From: Rhodococcus jostii RHA1
GTDB taxonomy: Bacteria > Actinomycetota > Actinomycetes > Mycobacteriales > Mycobacteriaceae
Direction of reading: 5' to 3'
NCBI RefSeq assembly: GCF_000014565.1
Contig: NC_008268.1
Coordinates: 3,100,001-3,164,000 of the forward strand
DNA: 64,000 nucleotides
Shown here: positions 1 through 8,133 of the stretch, piece by piece
Position numbering within the stretch: position 1 is the first letter of the stretch
How the letters are laid out: the number at the start of each line of letters is the position of its first letter
Program-made: the position numbers and the translations under genes
The notes under the pieces: generated by a model
What the model saw: the letters and a program-made list of their open reading frames with translations, nothing else
The model's database searches: none
Told to the model about the DNA's origin: nothing

Positions 1-307
1 CCTCGTCCTCGTCGACCTGCGGGATGCCGCCATCGACGGGCAGCAGGCCGAGGACCGCCTCGACGCAATCGGAATCACCGTCAACCGCAACGCCGTCCCG
101 TTCGATCCACGGCCACCGATGGTGACGTCCGGTCTGCGCATCGGCACCCCGGCACTCGCCGCCCGCGGCTTCGGCCGGGACGACTTCGCGACCGTCGCCG
201 ACCTGATCGCCCAGGCCCTCGTCGCGCCCGCCGACGCGGACACGTCCGGGTTGGCCGCCCAGGTCCGGGCGCTCGCGGACAAGTACCCCCTCTATCCGGG
301 GCTGTAA
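1..307 (+). CDS. glyA: Serine hydroxymethyltransferase, C-terminal end (partial)
   Basis: This is the last ~101 residues of a PLP-dependent serine hydroxymethyltransferase, open at the left edge (reading frame begins at base 2). The tail shows the family's C-terminal pattern: a [12 protein letters not shown] segment, then [19 protein letters not shown] (the SHMT 'S-G-[IL]-R-[IL]-GTPA' signature), and a closing [12 protein letters not shown] interconverts serine and glycine with tetrahydrofolate in the cytosol. The downstream neighbour is L-serine dehydratase on the same strand about 100 bp away, so the two genes sit at the same serine/glycine branch. The catalytic lysine and PLP-binding part lie outside the window. 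Confidence 0.93.
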   Translation, partial: LVLVDLRDAAIDGQQAEDRLDAIGITVNRNAVPFDPRPPMVTSGLRIGTPALAARGFGRDDFATVADLIAQALVAPADADTSGLAAQVRALADKYPLYPGL

Positions 308-406
308 GTCGGTGACAATGTTTCCCGCATCGATCCTTCCATCCGCTCCTCACTCCGTTCCTCGCTGCGCTGCGGTACTCGTTGCGATGCTCCGGAAGGA
401 CCTCGC

Positions 407-1789
407 GTGACGATCAGTGTGTTCGACCTGTTCTCGGTCGGTATCGGACCCTCGAGTTCGCATACCGTCGGGCCGATGCGGGCGGCGGGCACGTTCGTCG
501 ACGACCTCGACGCACTCGGCCTCCTCGGGGACGTCGCCGGTGTCCGTGTCGATCTGTACGGATCGCTCGCGGCCACCGGCGCCGGCCACGGCACCATGTC
601 GGCGATCCTCCTCGGCCTCGAGGGGTATCGGCCCGACACCATCGCCACGGAGGAGATGGAGAGGCGACTCGACGAGGTGCGGGCGAGTCGGCGGATCCGC
701 CTCGGCGGGACGGTCGACATCCCGCTCGCCGAGGACGAGATGGTGCTGCACCCGTTGACGGTCCTGGATTTTCACCCCAACGGCATGACCCTCACCGCCA
801 CCGGCGTCACCGGTCGCCAACTGCACGCGCAGACGTACTTCTCGATCGGCGGCGGATTCGTCGTCACCGGCGCCGAACCGGAACTGCCCGTCGACGCAGG
901 CACGAATTCGCTGTCGTTCGGGTCGGCGCGCGAACTGCTCGACCTCAGCGAGCACTACGGGCTCACGATCAGTGAGATCATGCTCGAGCACGAAAGCGCC
1001 CTCCGGCCCGAGCCGGAGGTCCGGGCGCGGCTCCTGCACATCCGGGACGTGATGGTCGAGTGTCAGCGACGCGGAATCAGCCGGGACGGGTACCTGCCCG
1101 GCAGTCTGCGGGTACGCCGCCGCGCCCGCGGCTGGTACGAGCGGCTGAACGTCGAGGATCCCGATCGTGATCCCGCGTTCGCCGAGGACTGGGTGAACCT
1201 GGTGGCCCTCGCCGTCAACGAGGAGAACGCGTCCGGCGGACGGATCGTCACCGCCCCCACCAACGGGGCGGCCGGCATCATCCCGGCGGTCCTGCACTAC
1301 GCGCTGCACTACACCCCCGCCGGAAAGGCGGACCCGGACGGCACGGCGGTGCGATTCCTGTTGACGGCAGGCGCAATCGGATCCCTGTACAAGGAACGGG
1401 CCTCGATCTCCGGGGCCGAGGTGGGCTGCCAGGGCGAGGTGGGTTCCGCGGCGTCCATGGCCGCCGCCGGCCTCGCCGAGATCCTCGGTGGCAGCCCGGA
1501 GCAGGTGGAGAATTCGGCGGAGATCGCGATGGAACACAGTCTCGGTCTGACGTGTGATCCCATCGGGGGCCTGGTGCAGATCCCGTGCATCGAACGCAAC
1601 GCCATCTCGGCGGGCAAGGCGATCAACGCCGCCCGGATGGCTCTGCGCGGCGACGGCACCCACCGGGTCAGTTTGGATCAGGTCATCGAGACGATGCGGG
1701 CCACCGGCGCCGACATGAGCTCGAAGTACAAGGAGACCTCCACCGGTGGTCTCGCCGTGAACGTGTCGGTGAACCTCGTCGAATGCTGA
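407..1789 (+). CDS. sdaA: L-serine ammonia-lyase (iron-sulfur dependent serine dehydratase)
   Basis: Deaminates L-serine to pyruvate using a [4Fe-4S] cluster. The 460-residue protein is a single-chain (beta+alpha fused) type. It has the N-terminal [17 protein letters not shown] signature and, in the catalytic half, Cys341, Cys383 and Cys394 spaced as the three cluster ligands of the Legionella enzyme. The last residue is Cys460, which fits the known 'tail-in-mouth' arrangement in which the C-terminal cysteine occupies the active site. The GTG start at 407 is preceded by GGAAGGA. It follows glyA on the same strand and ends 26 bp from the convergent carboxyltransferase gene. Assignment is firm. 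Confidence 0.95.
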   Translation: MTISVFDLFSVGIGPSSSHTVGPMRAAGTFVDDLDALGLLGDVAGVRVDLYGSLAATGAGHGTMSAILLGLEGYRPDTIATEEMERRLDEVRASRRIRLGGTVDIPLAEDEMVLHPLTVLDFHPNGMTLTATGVTGRQLHAQTYFSIGGGFVVTGAEPELPVDAGTNSLSFGSARELLDLSEHYGLTISEIMLEHESALRPEPEVRARLLHIRDVMVECQRRGISRDGYLPGSLRVRRRARGWYERLNVEDPDRDPAFAEDWVNLVALAVNEENASGGRIVTAPTNGAAGIIPAVLHYALHYTPAGKADPDGTAVRFLLTAGAIGSLYKERASISGAEVGCQGEVGSAASMAAAGLAEILGGSPEQVENSAEIAMEHSLGLTCDPIGGLVQIPCIERNAISAGKAINAARMALRGDGTHRVSLDQVIETMRATGADMSSKYKETSTGGLAVNVSVNLVEC

Positions 1790-1815
1790 CGTAAGTCAGG
1801 CGCGGACCACCGCGG

Positions 1816-3324
1816 TCATGCGTGTGCGGGCTGCAACAGACCGATCCGGTCGAATCGCTCCGCACGGTCGGAGAGTCGCTGGGTGGTGTCTGCCGAATCG
1901 AGGAGCGACAGTTCGCGGTGGAGTATCGCACCCACCCGGGTGCAGAACGCCGTGGATTCGTCTGCCGCATCCGGGAATTCGGGGATCACCTCGTCCACGA
2001 TGCCGCTCGCGAGGAGATCGGACGACCGGATTCCCTGCCGGGCGGCCATGTCCGGAGCGTGCGCGATGTCGTGGTGCAGGATCGCGCTCGCACCTTCGGG
2101 CGGCAGGGGTGAGAGCCAGCCGTGCTGGGCCGCGAGCACCCGGTCGGCCGGGATCAACGCGAGCGCGCCGCCGCCGGTGCCCTGCCCGAGCAGCAGGGAG
2201 ATGGTGGGGACGTCGAGCGAGACCATGTCGGCGATGCAGCGGGCGATCTCACCGGCGAGACCGCCTTCCTCCGCCTCCTTCGACAACGCCGCTCCGGCGG
2301 TGTCGATGACCGTCACCAACGGCAGGTTCAGTTCCGCCGCCAGCCGCATTCCGCGGCGCGCCTCCCGCAGGGCGCCCGGGCCGAGTGGCGACCGCGTGGT
2401 CTGCCCTCGACGGTCCTGGCCGAGCAGGACGCACGGCATGTCACCGAACCGGACCAGGGCGAGGATCAAGCCCGGATCGACCTCTCCCTGACCGGTTCCG
2501 TTGAGCGGAAGAACATCCGACGCCGAGTGGAACATCAACTCCCGCACCCCGGGCCGGTCCTCGCGGCGCGAGGCGACCACCGAATCCCACGCGGGGACAT
2601 CCGGGAGACTCTCGGGCACCGAGGCGTCGGCGAGCGACGGCCGGCAGGCACGACTGGAGGTGATGATGCGCAGCGCACGGTCGACGATCTCGGCGAGCTG
2701 ATCCGGCGGCCGCACGGCATCGATGAGTCCGTGCGCGTGCAGGTTCTCGGCGGTCTGGACGCCCGCCGGGAACGGCGACTCGTACAGCGCCTCGAACACG
2801 CGCGGTCCGAGGAAGCCGACGAGCGCTCCCGGTTCCGCGATGGTGACGTGCCCCAACGATCCCCAGGACGCGAACACCCCGCCGGTCGTGGGACTCCGGA
2901 GGTAGACGAGATACGGCAGGTGCGCCTCCTTGTGCTTGATCACCGCCGCCGTGATCTTGACCATCTGCAGGAACGCGGTCGTTCCCTCCTGCATTCGCGT
3001 GCCGCCCGACGTGGGCAGGGCGAGCAGCGGAAGGCGCTCGCGCGTAGCGCGCCGGATCGCGGCGACCAGACGCTCGCCTGCGGCCACTCCGATGGAGCCG
3101 CCGAGAAAGCCGAATTCGCAGACGAGGATTGCCGTTCGGCGGCCACGGATGGTGGCCACTCCGGTCAGCACCGCCTCGTCGAGGCCGGTCTTCTCCTGTG
3201 CGCGAAGAAGTTCGTCGGCGTACTCGGGGTCCGCCGCGACCTGGATCGGGGGCGTGTCCCACGACTCCCAGGTGCCGGCGTCGACCACGAGGTCGAGCAA
3301 ATCGGGAGCGGTCAGGCGAGCCAT
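1816..3324 (-). CDS. Fused beta/alpha acyl-CoA carboxylase carboxyltransferase-like protein
   Basis: 502 residues with two crotonase-like halves: an AccD-like N-terminal half (GGTRMQEGTTAF, LRSPTTGGVFASWGS) and an AccA-like C-terminal half (VIDTAGAALSKEAE, GQGTGGGALALIPAD). No zinc-ribbon cysteines are seen at the N-terminus. It would transfer, or in reverse remove, a carboxyl group on an acyl-CoA. No biotin carboxylase or biotin carrier gene is adjacent, so it either borrows subunits from elsewhere or acts in another way, for example as part of an acyl-CoA decarboxylation route. The ATG at 3324-3322 shares one base with the TGA of the upstream CoA-transferase, which indicates translational coupling. 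The frame stays open far upstream, but that part is a shadow of the CoA-transferase. Confidence 0.85.
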   Translation of the reverse strand: MARLTAPDLLDLVVDAGTWESWDTPPIQVAADPEYADELLRAQEKTGLDEAVLTGVATIRGRRTAILVCEFGFLGGSIGVAAGERLVAAIRRATRERLPLLALPTSGGTRMQEGTTAFLQMVKITAAVIKHKEAHLPYLVYLRSPTTGGVFASWGSLGHVTIAEPGALVGFLGPRVFEALYESPFPAGVQTAENLHAHGLIDAVRPPDQLAEIVDRALRIITSSRACRPSLADASVPESLPDVPAWDSVVASRREDRPGVRELMFHSASDVLPLNGTGQGEVDPGLILALVRFGDMPCVLLGQDRRGQTTRSPLGPGALREARRGMRLAAELNLPLVTVIDTAGAALSKEAEEGGLAGEIARCIADMVSLDVPTISLLLGQGTGGGALALIPADRVLAAQHGWLSPLPPEGASAILHHDIAHAPDMAARQGIRSSDLLASGIVDEVIPEFPDAADESTAFCTRVGAILHRELSLLDSADTTQRLSDRAERFDRIGLLQPAHA

Positions 3325-4520
3325 CAGCTGCACTCTTTCAGCCACGACAGCACGGTGTCGTTGTCCGCGCCGAGGACCGGTGGTGCGGTGTGCCGGGTCT
3401 CGGTGACCTCGGTGCCGTCCGGTTCGAAGAACCGCAGGGGCGGGCCGGGCAGGGTGATGTTGCCGAGTGTGCGGTGGTCGACGTCGATGAGCAGTCCCTG
3501 CGACTTGGTCTGCTCCCATTCGTAGACTTCGGAGATCGTCCGGACGCGTCCCGCAGGCACTCCGATGCGGTCGAGTTCGACGAGAAGTTCGTCGCTGGTG
3601 TACGCGCCGAACGCGTCCTCGACCAGTTCCAGGACCTGCTTGTGGTTCTCGACGCGCTCGGGATTCGTGGCCATTCCGGGGGTTTCCGGATCGAGGTGGA
3701 AGCCCGCGCAGAACCTCTTCCACAGTCCTTCGCTGCCGACCGAGATCTGGACGGCTCCGTCGGCGGTGCGGAACAGCCCGTAGGGCGAGATCGACGGATG
3801 GTGGTTGCCCTGCGCCTCGCCGACCTCGCCGGCGACGGTCCACTTCGTTCCCTGGAAGGCGTGCACGCCGACGACGCTGGCCAGCAACGACGTTCGCACG
3901 ACGCGGCCCCGTCCGGTGCGCTCTCGTTCCTGCAGGGCGGCGACGACGCCGAACGCCCCGTACATGCCGGCGAGCAGGTCCGCGATGGGGACGCCGACGC
4001 GCTGGACGTCGTCGGGATTGGGTCCGGTCAGCGACATCAGTCCGGCCTCGCCCTGCGCGATCTGGTCGTACCCCGCGCGTCCGCCTTCGGGTCCGTCGTG
4101 ACCGAATCCGCTGATGGACAGGACGACCAGGCGCGGGTTCAGCTCCGCGAGGCGTTCGGTGGTGAATCCCAGGCGGTCGAGGACGCCGGTGCGGAAGTTC
4201 TCCATGAGGACGTCGGCGCGCCGGATGAGGGATTCGAGGGTGGTGCGTCCGTCTTCGGCCTTGAGGTCGAGGGTGATCGACTTCTTGTTCCGATTCGCGG
4301 ACAGGAAGTACGTCGATTCCCGCTCGGCGTCGGCCGGCTCCACGAAGGGCGGCCCCCATCCGCGGGTGTCGTCGCCGCCGTGCGGGGTCTCGATCTTGAT
4401 GACGTCGGCGCCGAGGTCGCCGAGCATCATCGCCGCGTGGGGGCCCGCGAGTGCGCGGGTCAGATCGACGACGACCACTCCTTGCAGCGGACCTGTGCGC
4501 TCCATCGTGTTCGTGGACAT
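3324..4520 (-). CDS. Class III (CaiB/BaiF-type) CoA-transferase
   Basis: Transfers CoA between carboxylic acids. The 398-residue protein shows the family hallmarks: LAGPHAAMMLGDLGADVIKIE near the N-terminus, NRNKKSITLDLK, ENFRTGVLDRLG, and a catalytic aspartate candidate at D181 (GVPIADLLAGMYG). The ATG at 4520 is preferred; a TTG at 4547 in the same frame would add nine residues. It is coupled to the carboxyltransferase downstream (TGATG overlap). A dyad at 4583-4597, shared with the MatC/GntR region, lies about 63 bp upstream. Together with a MatC-like carrier this suggests activation of a dicarboxylate such as malonate. The substrate is inferred only. Confidence 0.9.
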   Translation of the reverse strand: MSTNTMERTGPLQGVVVVDLTRALAGPHAAMMLGDLGADVIKIETPHGGDDTRGWGPPFVEPADAERESTYFLSANRNKKSITLDLKAEDGRTTLESLIRRADVLMENFRTGVLDRLGFTTERLAELNPRLVVLSISGFGHDGPEGGRAGYDQIAQGEAGLMSLTGPNPDDVQRVGVPIADLLAGMYGAFGVVAALQERERTGRGRVVRTSLLASVVGVHAFQGTKWTVAGEVGEAQGNHHPSISPYGLFRTADGAVQISVGSEGLWKRFCAGFHLDPETPGMATNPERVENHKQVLELVEDAFGAYTSDELLVELDRIGVPAGRVRTISEVYEWEQTKSQGLLIDVDHRTLGNITLPGPPLRFFEPDGTEVTETRHTAPPVLGADNDTVLSWLKECS

Positions 4521-4582
4521 GTGAAACCACCCGTTACTTCCTGGCAAGAGCCGCGAGAGCTGGACTGTTGGTACAGTGACCT

Positions 4583-4597
4583 AGTGGACTAGCCAAT
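4583..4597 (-). promoter_or_regulatory. Candidate GntR operator upstream of CoA-transferase operon
   Basis: On the minus strand this reads ATTGGCTAGTCCACT. It matches 11 of 15 positions, including both outer half-sites (ATTGGC and CCACT), with the site at 6126-6140 in the MatC/GntR intergenic region. The core is a TGG-N5-CCA dyad, the size expected of FadR-type GntR operators. It lies about 63-77 bp before the CoA-transferase ATG. The regulator is presumably the GntR protein at 6250-6945. Confidence 0.5.
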
Positions 4598-4687
4598 TAA
4601 ATGAAACACCTGATCCGACCGATGTCAAGAGGTGAAAATCGATGCAACGACGCGGGGAGGCGCGGCCGGTCGCCTACCCGCCGGCCG

Positions 4688-6052
4688 TCAGAGCCAGCCG
4701 GGCACCACGAAGATCGCCCAGGCCACGAGTGGCCCGATGGCCACGACGAGGGCGCTGTACTTCAGGATCTGCTTGTAGAAACGGTCTCGATCGACGTTCT
4801 GCGCGTTCGCGAGGACCAGCGCTCCGTTGGTCGAGAACGGGCTGACGTCCACGATGGTCGAGGAGATGGCGAGGGCGACGATCACGCCCACCGCGCCCAC
4901 CTCGCCGGCGAGGAGGAAGGGGACGGCGAGCGGAATGGTCGCTCCCAGAATCGCCGTGGACGACGCGAATGCGGAGACGATGGCGCCGATGTAGCAGAGC
5001 AGAAGGGCGACGAGGAGAGGCATCCCCAGGCTGGCCACCGCGTTTCCGACGTACTCGACGGTGCCCGCCTCCTGCAGGACCCCCACGAAGGTGAGCACAC
5101 CGCCGATGAGCAGAACCGTCGACCAGCTGATCTGAGCGATCGCACCCTTCTGCGCCTTCGGCGAAGCGAGCGCCAGGATGACGGCCACCGTCATCGAGAT
5201 GAATCCCACGTCCAGGTCGAGGATCAGCGAGAACACGGCCAGCGCGGTGAGGCCGAGCAGGGTGAGAGCCTGATCGAACGTGACACCGGAGCGTGCGGGT
5301 GCGTCCGCGAGGGTTGACGTCGGGCGCACCTTGGTCGCGGTGGCCCCTCCCGACCCCGAGTCACCCCCGGTCGCGGGCACTCCTGCGCCCGAGCCACCGG
5401 CACCAGTTCCTTCGGTGTCCTCGGCGCCGTCGTCGTGCACGCTGCGCCCGATCAGGTCCCGACCTCCCAGGAAGACGAATAGGAGCACCCCGATAGCGGC
5501 GTTGAACAGGAGGCTTCCGAGGAACAAGGTGAGCGGGCTGTTGGTCAATCCCGCCTTGGACGCGATGTCGTTGACCGTGACGCCGTAGATGCTGATCGGC
5601 GAGAATCCGCCCGCCTGCGCTCCGTGGACGACCATCATGCCCATCAGGAGAGCGTTGATCTTGTAGCGGGCGGCGAAGCCGAGAGCGATCGGCGCGACGA
5701 TCGCCACGGCGGCGGGGCCGAGCGCGCCGATAGAGGTGAGTACCGCCGTGATCCCGAACATCACCCAGGGGATCAGCGCGACACGGCCGCGGACCAGCCG
5801 GACCGCCCCGCGGACCATGAGGTCGACGGTCCCGTTGTTCTGGGCGATCGCGAAGAGGTAGGTGATGCCGACCAGCGTCAGGAACAGGCTGCTGGGGAAT
5901 CCGGCGATGATGTCGTCGCTGCTCATGTGCAGCGACAGGGTTCCGACGAAGAAGGCGGCAACGAAGCCGAGTGCGCCCATGTTCACGGGCAGCACGGTCG
6001 CCGCCAGGAACATGACGGCGAGCGCAAGTATGGGGATCAACTCGGTCGACAT
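4688..6052 (-). CDS. MatC-like malonate/dicarboxylate carrier
   Basis: 454-residue polytopic membrane protein of the CitMHS/ArsB superfamily with a MatC-type N-terminus (ALGFVAAFFVGTLSLHMS..DDIIAGFPSSLF). Many hydrophobic helices flank a central hydrophilic loop (roughly residues 220-260, rich in G, T and D), a common layout of two bundles. It is expected to import malonate or another C3-C4 dicarboxylate across the inner membrane. The ATG at 6052 has a GGAGA box 6-7 bp before it; an in-frame extension to 6109 lacks support. It is divergent from the GntR gene, and a shared dyad lies between them. Substrate is by family analogy with rhizobial MatC. Confidence 0.8.
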   Translation of the reverse strand: MSTELIPILALAVMFLAATVLPVNMGALGFVAAFFVGTLSLHMSSDDIIAGFPSSLFLTLVGITYLFAIAQNNGTVDLMVRGAVRLVRGRVALIPWVMFGITAVLTSIGALGPAAVAIVAPIALGFAARYKINALLMGMMVVHGAQAGGFSPISIYGVTVNDIASKAGLTNSPLTLFLGSLLFNAAIGVLLFVFLGGRDLIGRSVHDDGAEDTEGTGAGGSGAGVPATGGDSGSGGATATKVRPTSTLADAPARSGVTFDQALTLLGLTALAVFSLILDLDVGFISMTVAVILALASPKAQKGAIAQISWSTVLLIGGVLTFVGVLQEAGTVEYVGNAVASLGMPLLVALLLCYIGAIVSAFASSTAILGATIPLAVPFLLAGEVGAVGVIVALAISSTIVDVSPFSTNGALVLANAQNVDRDRFYKQILKYSALVVAIGPLVAWAIFVVPGWL

Positions 6053-6125
6053 GAAAAGTCTCCGGTTCTGTGGCAGTGGCAACTGGTCTCGACCGCCGCC
6101 GGCGAGCAAATTGACTCAGTGGCAG

Positions 6126-6140
6126 ATTGGCCTAGCCACT
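6126..6140 (+). promoter_or_regulatory. Candidate GntR operator in MatC/GntR divergent promoter
   Basis: Sequence ATTGGCCTAGCCACT contains a perfect TGGC-N3-GCCA dyad (6128-6138). The same outer half-sites occur at 4583-4597. It lies about 75 bp before the MatC start and 110 bp before the GntR start, so one bound dimer could control both. Confidence 0.55.
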
Positions 6141-6249
6141 TCATACAAGCAGTGTCGTGGATCACTGTCAACAGGAAGTGTGGGTGCGGTTACATTCCTG
6201 TGCGAGATACCGTGGAGTAGTTTCAGTGGAATGGAGAGTGGGTGGCCCA

Positions 6250-6945
6250 GTGGCTGAGCAACTGCGTCCGGTAGCACGACCGCGGCTGTACGAGGTGATC
6301 GTCGAACAGCTCTGCGCCCATATCGCCGACCACGAGATGACGCCGGGCGACCGCCTCCCCGCCGAGCGTGAACTCGCCGCTCAGCTGGGTGTGAGTCGCG
6401 CTTCGCTGAGTCAGGCGCTCGTCGCCCTCGAGGTACAGGGTGTGGTGTCGGTCCGGCACGGAGACGGTGCCGTGCTCGTCCGCCGCCCCATCGAGGAACG
6501 AGCGGTCAAGGCGCTGCGGGAGCACGCCGATCGCCTCCCCGAGGTGATCGAGGCCCGCGAGGCGCTCGAGGTGAAACTTGCCGGGCTCGCCGCCGAGCGC
6601 CGGACCGACGCAGAGATGGCGGCGATCGATTCCGCACTCGCGACGATGGAAGCCGAGATCGCCGCGGGCGATCGCGGCGTCGTCGGCGACGAGCAGTTCC
6701 ACGAGGCCATCACCGTCGCGGCGCACTCGTCACTGCTGGCCAAGCTGATGCACGAGATTTCCGGGCTGATCCGGGAGACCCGGATCGAATCCCTGTCCCA
6801 AGCAGAACGCCCGCGGGCCTCGCTCGAGGGGCACCGCCGCATTGCGACGGCGATTCGAGACCAGGACTCCGCGGGCGCTTCCCGTGCGATGGCCGATCAC
6901 ATCCGGATGGTGTCCGACGTCGCGCTGCTGCGCGAGGGCGGATAA
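6250..6945 (+). CDS. GntR/FadR-family (FCD domain) transcriptional regulator
   Basis: Winged-helix DNA-binding domain at residues ~10-75 (LYEVIVEQLCAHIADHEMTPGDRLPAEREL..LGVSRASLSQAL), followed by an all-helical FCD effector domain with metal-binding-type histidines (DEQFHEAI, EGHRRIATAI). FCD regulators usually respond to carboxylic acids. The GTG at 6250 is chosen; in-frame GTGs at 6238 and 6226 are alternatives because GGAGAG at 6233-6238 could serve either. Divergent from the MatC-like carrier and likely its regulator, binding the paired dyads at 6126 and 4583. Analogous to MatR of malonate operons, though that identity is inferred. Confidence 0.87.
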   Translation: MAEQLRPVARPRLYEVIVEQLCAHIADHEMTPGDRLPAERELAAQLGVSRASLSQALVALEVQGVVSVRHGDGAVLVRRPIEERAVKALREHADRLPEVIEAREALEVKLAGLAAERRTDAEMAAIDSALATMEAEIAAGDRGVVGDEQFHEAITVAAHSSLLAKLMHEISGLIRETRIESLSQAERPRASLEGHRRIATAIRDQDSAGASRAMADHIRMVSDVALLREGG

Positions 6946-6951
6946 CCGGGT

Positions 6952-8133
6952 CTACCCGCCGACCACCGACTGCGGCCGGTGAGCACCGAGGATCTCGTCG
7001 GTGTCGGCGCCGAGTACCGGCGGCGCGGACGTCAGATGCGGGCGCTCGCCTGCGAAACTGACCGGGAACGCGATCTGCTGCAGGCTGCCCAGCGTCGGGT
7101 GGTCGACCGTGCCGATCATCCCGAGCGCGGCAGTGTGCGGGTCCGCGTAGATCTCGTCGAGGTGCCGGATCGGTGACACGGGCACGGCGTGCGCGGCGAG
7201 TGTGTCGCACCATTGCTCCACGGTGCCCGACGCGAAGGCCGACGACAGTTCCCGCTCGAGATCGCCACGATTCGCCACGCGGTCACGGTTGCGCTCGAAT
7301 CGCGGGTCGGTCGTCAGGTCTTCGCGTGCGATCGCGGAGCACAGGCTCCCCCACTGATTGTCGTTGCCCACCGCGACGACGAAGTATCCGTCGCTCGCGG
7401 GAAATGCTTGATACGGAGCGAGATTGGGATGACCGGAGCCCAGCGCGCCGGGACGCTCGCCGGTCGCGAAGTAGTTGGTCGCCCAGTTCACGTGCAGGGC
7501 GAGCTGGCATTCGAACAGCGACGTCGTCACGTACTGCCCTCGGCCGGTCCGCGACCGCTCCACCAGGGCAGCGAGCACGCCGATCAGACCGAAGAGCGCC
7601 GCCCCCAGATCACCCATCGCGAATCCTGCCTTCATCGGCGCCCCGCCCGGCTCACCGGTGAGCGACATCAGCCCGCCTGCGGCCTGCGCGATCATGTCGT
7701 AACCCGGTTCGTCGCGCAGCGGACCGTCCTCCCCGAACGCGGAGATGTGCAGCACGACCAGATGCGGGTACCGCTCGGACAGCGTCCGATAGTCGAAGAT
7801 CCGCTGCAATCCGCTGCCGGGCTTGAAGTTCTCGACTACGACGTCGGTCTCCTCCAGGATGCGATGGATGACGTCCTGTCCCTCTTCCGATTTGAGGTCG
7901 ACGGTCACCGACTTCTTGCCCCGGTTGATCGCGAGGTAGTACGTGGCGTCGGGGCCGACGAACGGCGGACCCCACGACCGTGTCGGGTCGCCGCCGTCGG
8001 GGTGTTCGACCTTCGTGACGTCGGCGCCGAGGTCCGCGAGCGACATGGTGGCGTACGGTCCGGCGAGGATCTTGGAGAGGTCCAGCACCCGCACACCCGC
8101 AAGGGGCGCCGGACCGGTGTGGGTGGTGTTCAC
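6952..8133 (-). CDS. Class III (CaiB/BaiF-type) CoA-transferase
   Basis: 393 residues, a paralogue of the CoA-transferase at 3324-4520. It shares [33 protein letters not shown] and ENFKPGSGLQ, with catalytic Asp candidate D175 (AMGDLGAALFG). The GTG start at 8133 has AGGAG about 8 bp upstream. Its GTGA overlaps by 4 bp with the acyl-CoA dehydrogenase gene that precedes it, so it is the last gene of a three-gene operon (transporter, dehydrogenase, CoA-transferase). The likely order of chemistry is import of an acid, CoA loading and alpha-beta desaturation. The acid itself cannot be read from the sequence. Confidence 0.9.
   Translation of the reverse strand: MNTTHTGPAPLAGVRVLDLSKILAGPYATMSLADLGADVTKVEHPDGGDPTRSWGPPFVGPDATYYLAINRGKKSVTVDLKSEEGQDVIHRILEETDVVVENFKPGSGLQRIFDYRTLSERYPHLVVLHISAFGEDGPLRDEPGYDMIAQAAGGLMSLTGEPGGAPMKAGFAMGDLGAALFGLIGVLAALVERSRTGRGQYVTTSLFECQLALHVNWATNYFATGERPGALGSGHPNLAPYQAFPASDGYFVVAVGNDNQWGSLCSAIAREDLTTDPRFERNRDRVANRGDLERELSSAFASGTVEQWCDTLAAHAVPVSPIRHLDEIYADPHTAALGMIGTVDHPTLGSLQQIAFPVSFAGERPHLTSAPPVLGADTDEILGAHRPQSVVGG

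Noticed and set aside
308-406. Possible riboswitch or dispersed repeat between glyA and sdaA
   Set aside because: The segment has CTCCTCACTCCGTTCCTCG-type low-complexity sequence but no foldable aptamer core that I can recognise (for example of the glycine class).
1786-1799. CTGAC-GTAA-GTCAG hairpin at the sdaA stop
   Set aside because: Only a 5-bp stem; too weak to call a terminator.
1816-4530. A 904-residue fusion of a CoA-transferase-region peptide with the carboxyltransferase
   Set aside because: The upstream part is the wrong-frame shadow of the CoA-transferase at 3324-4520 (Arg/Pro-rich, no motifs). The real start is ATG 3324.
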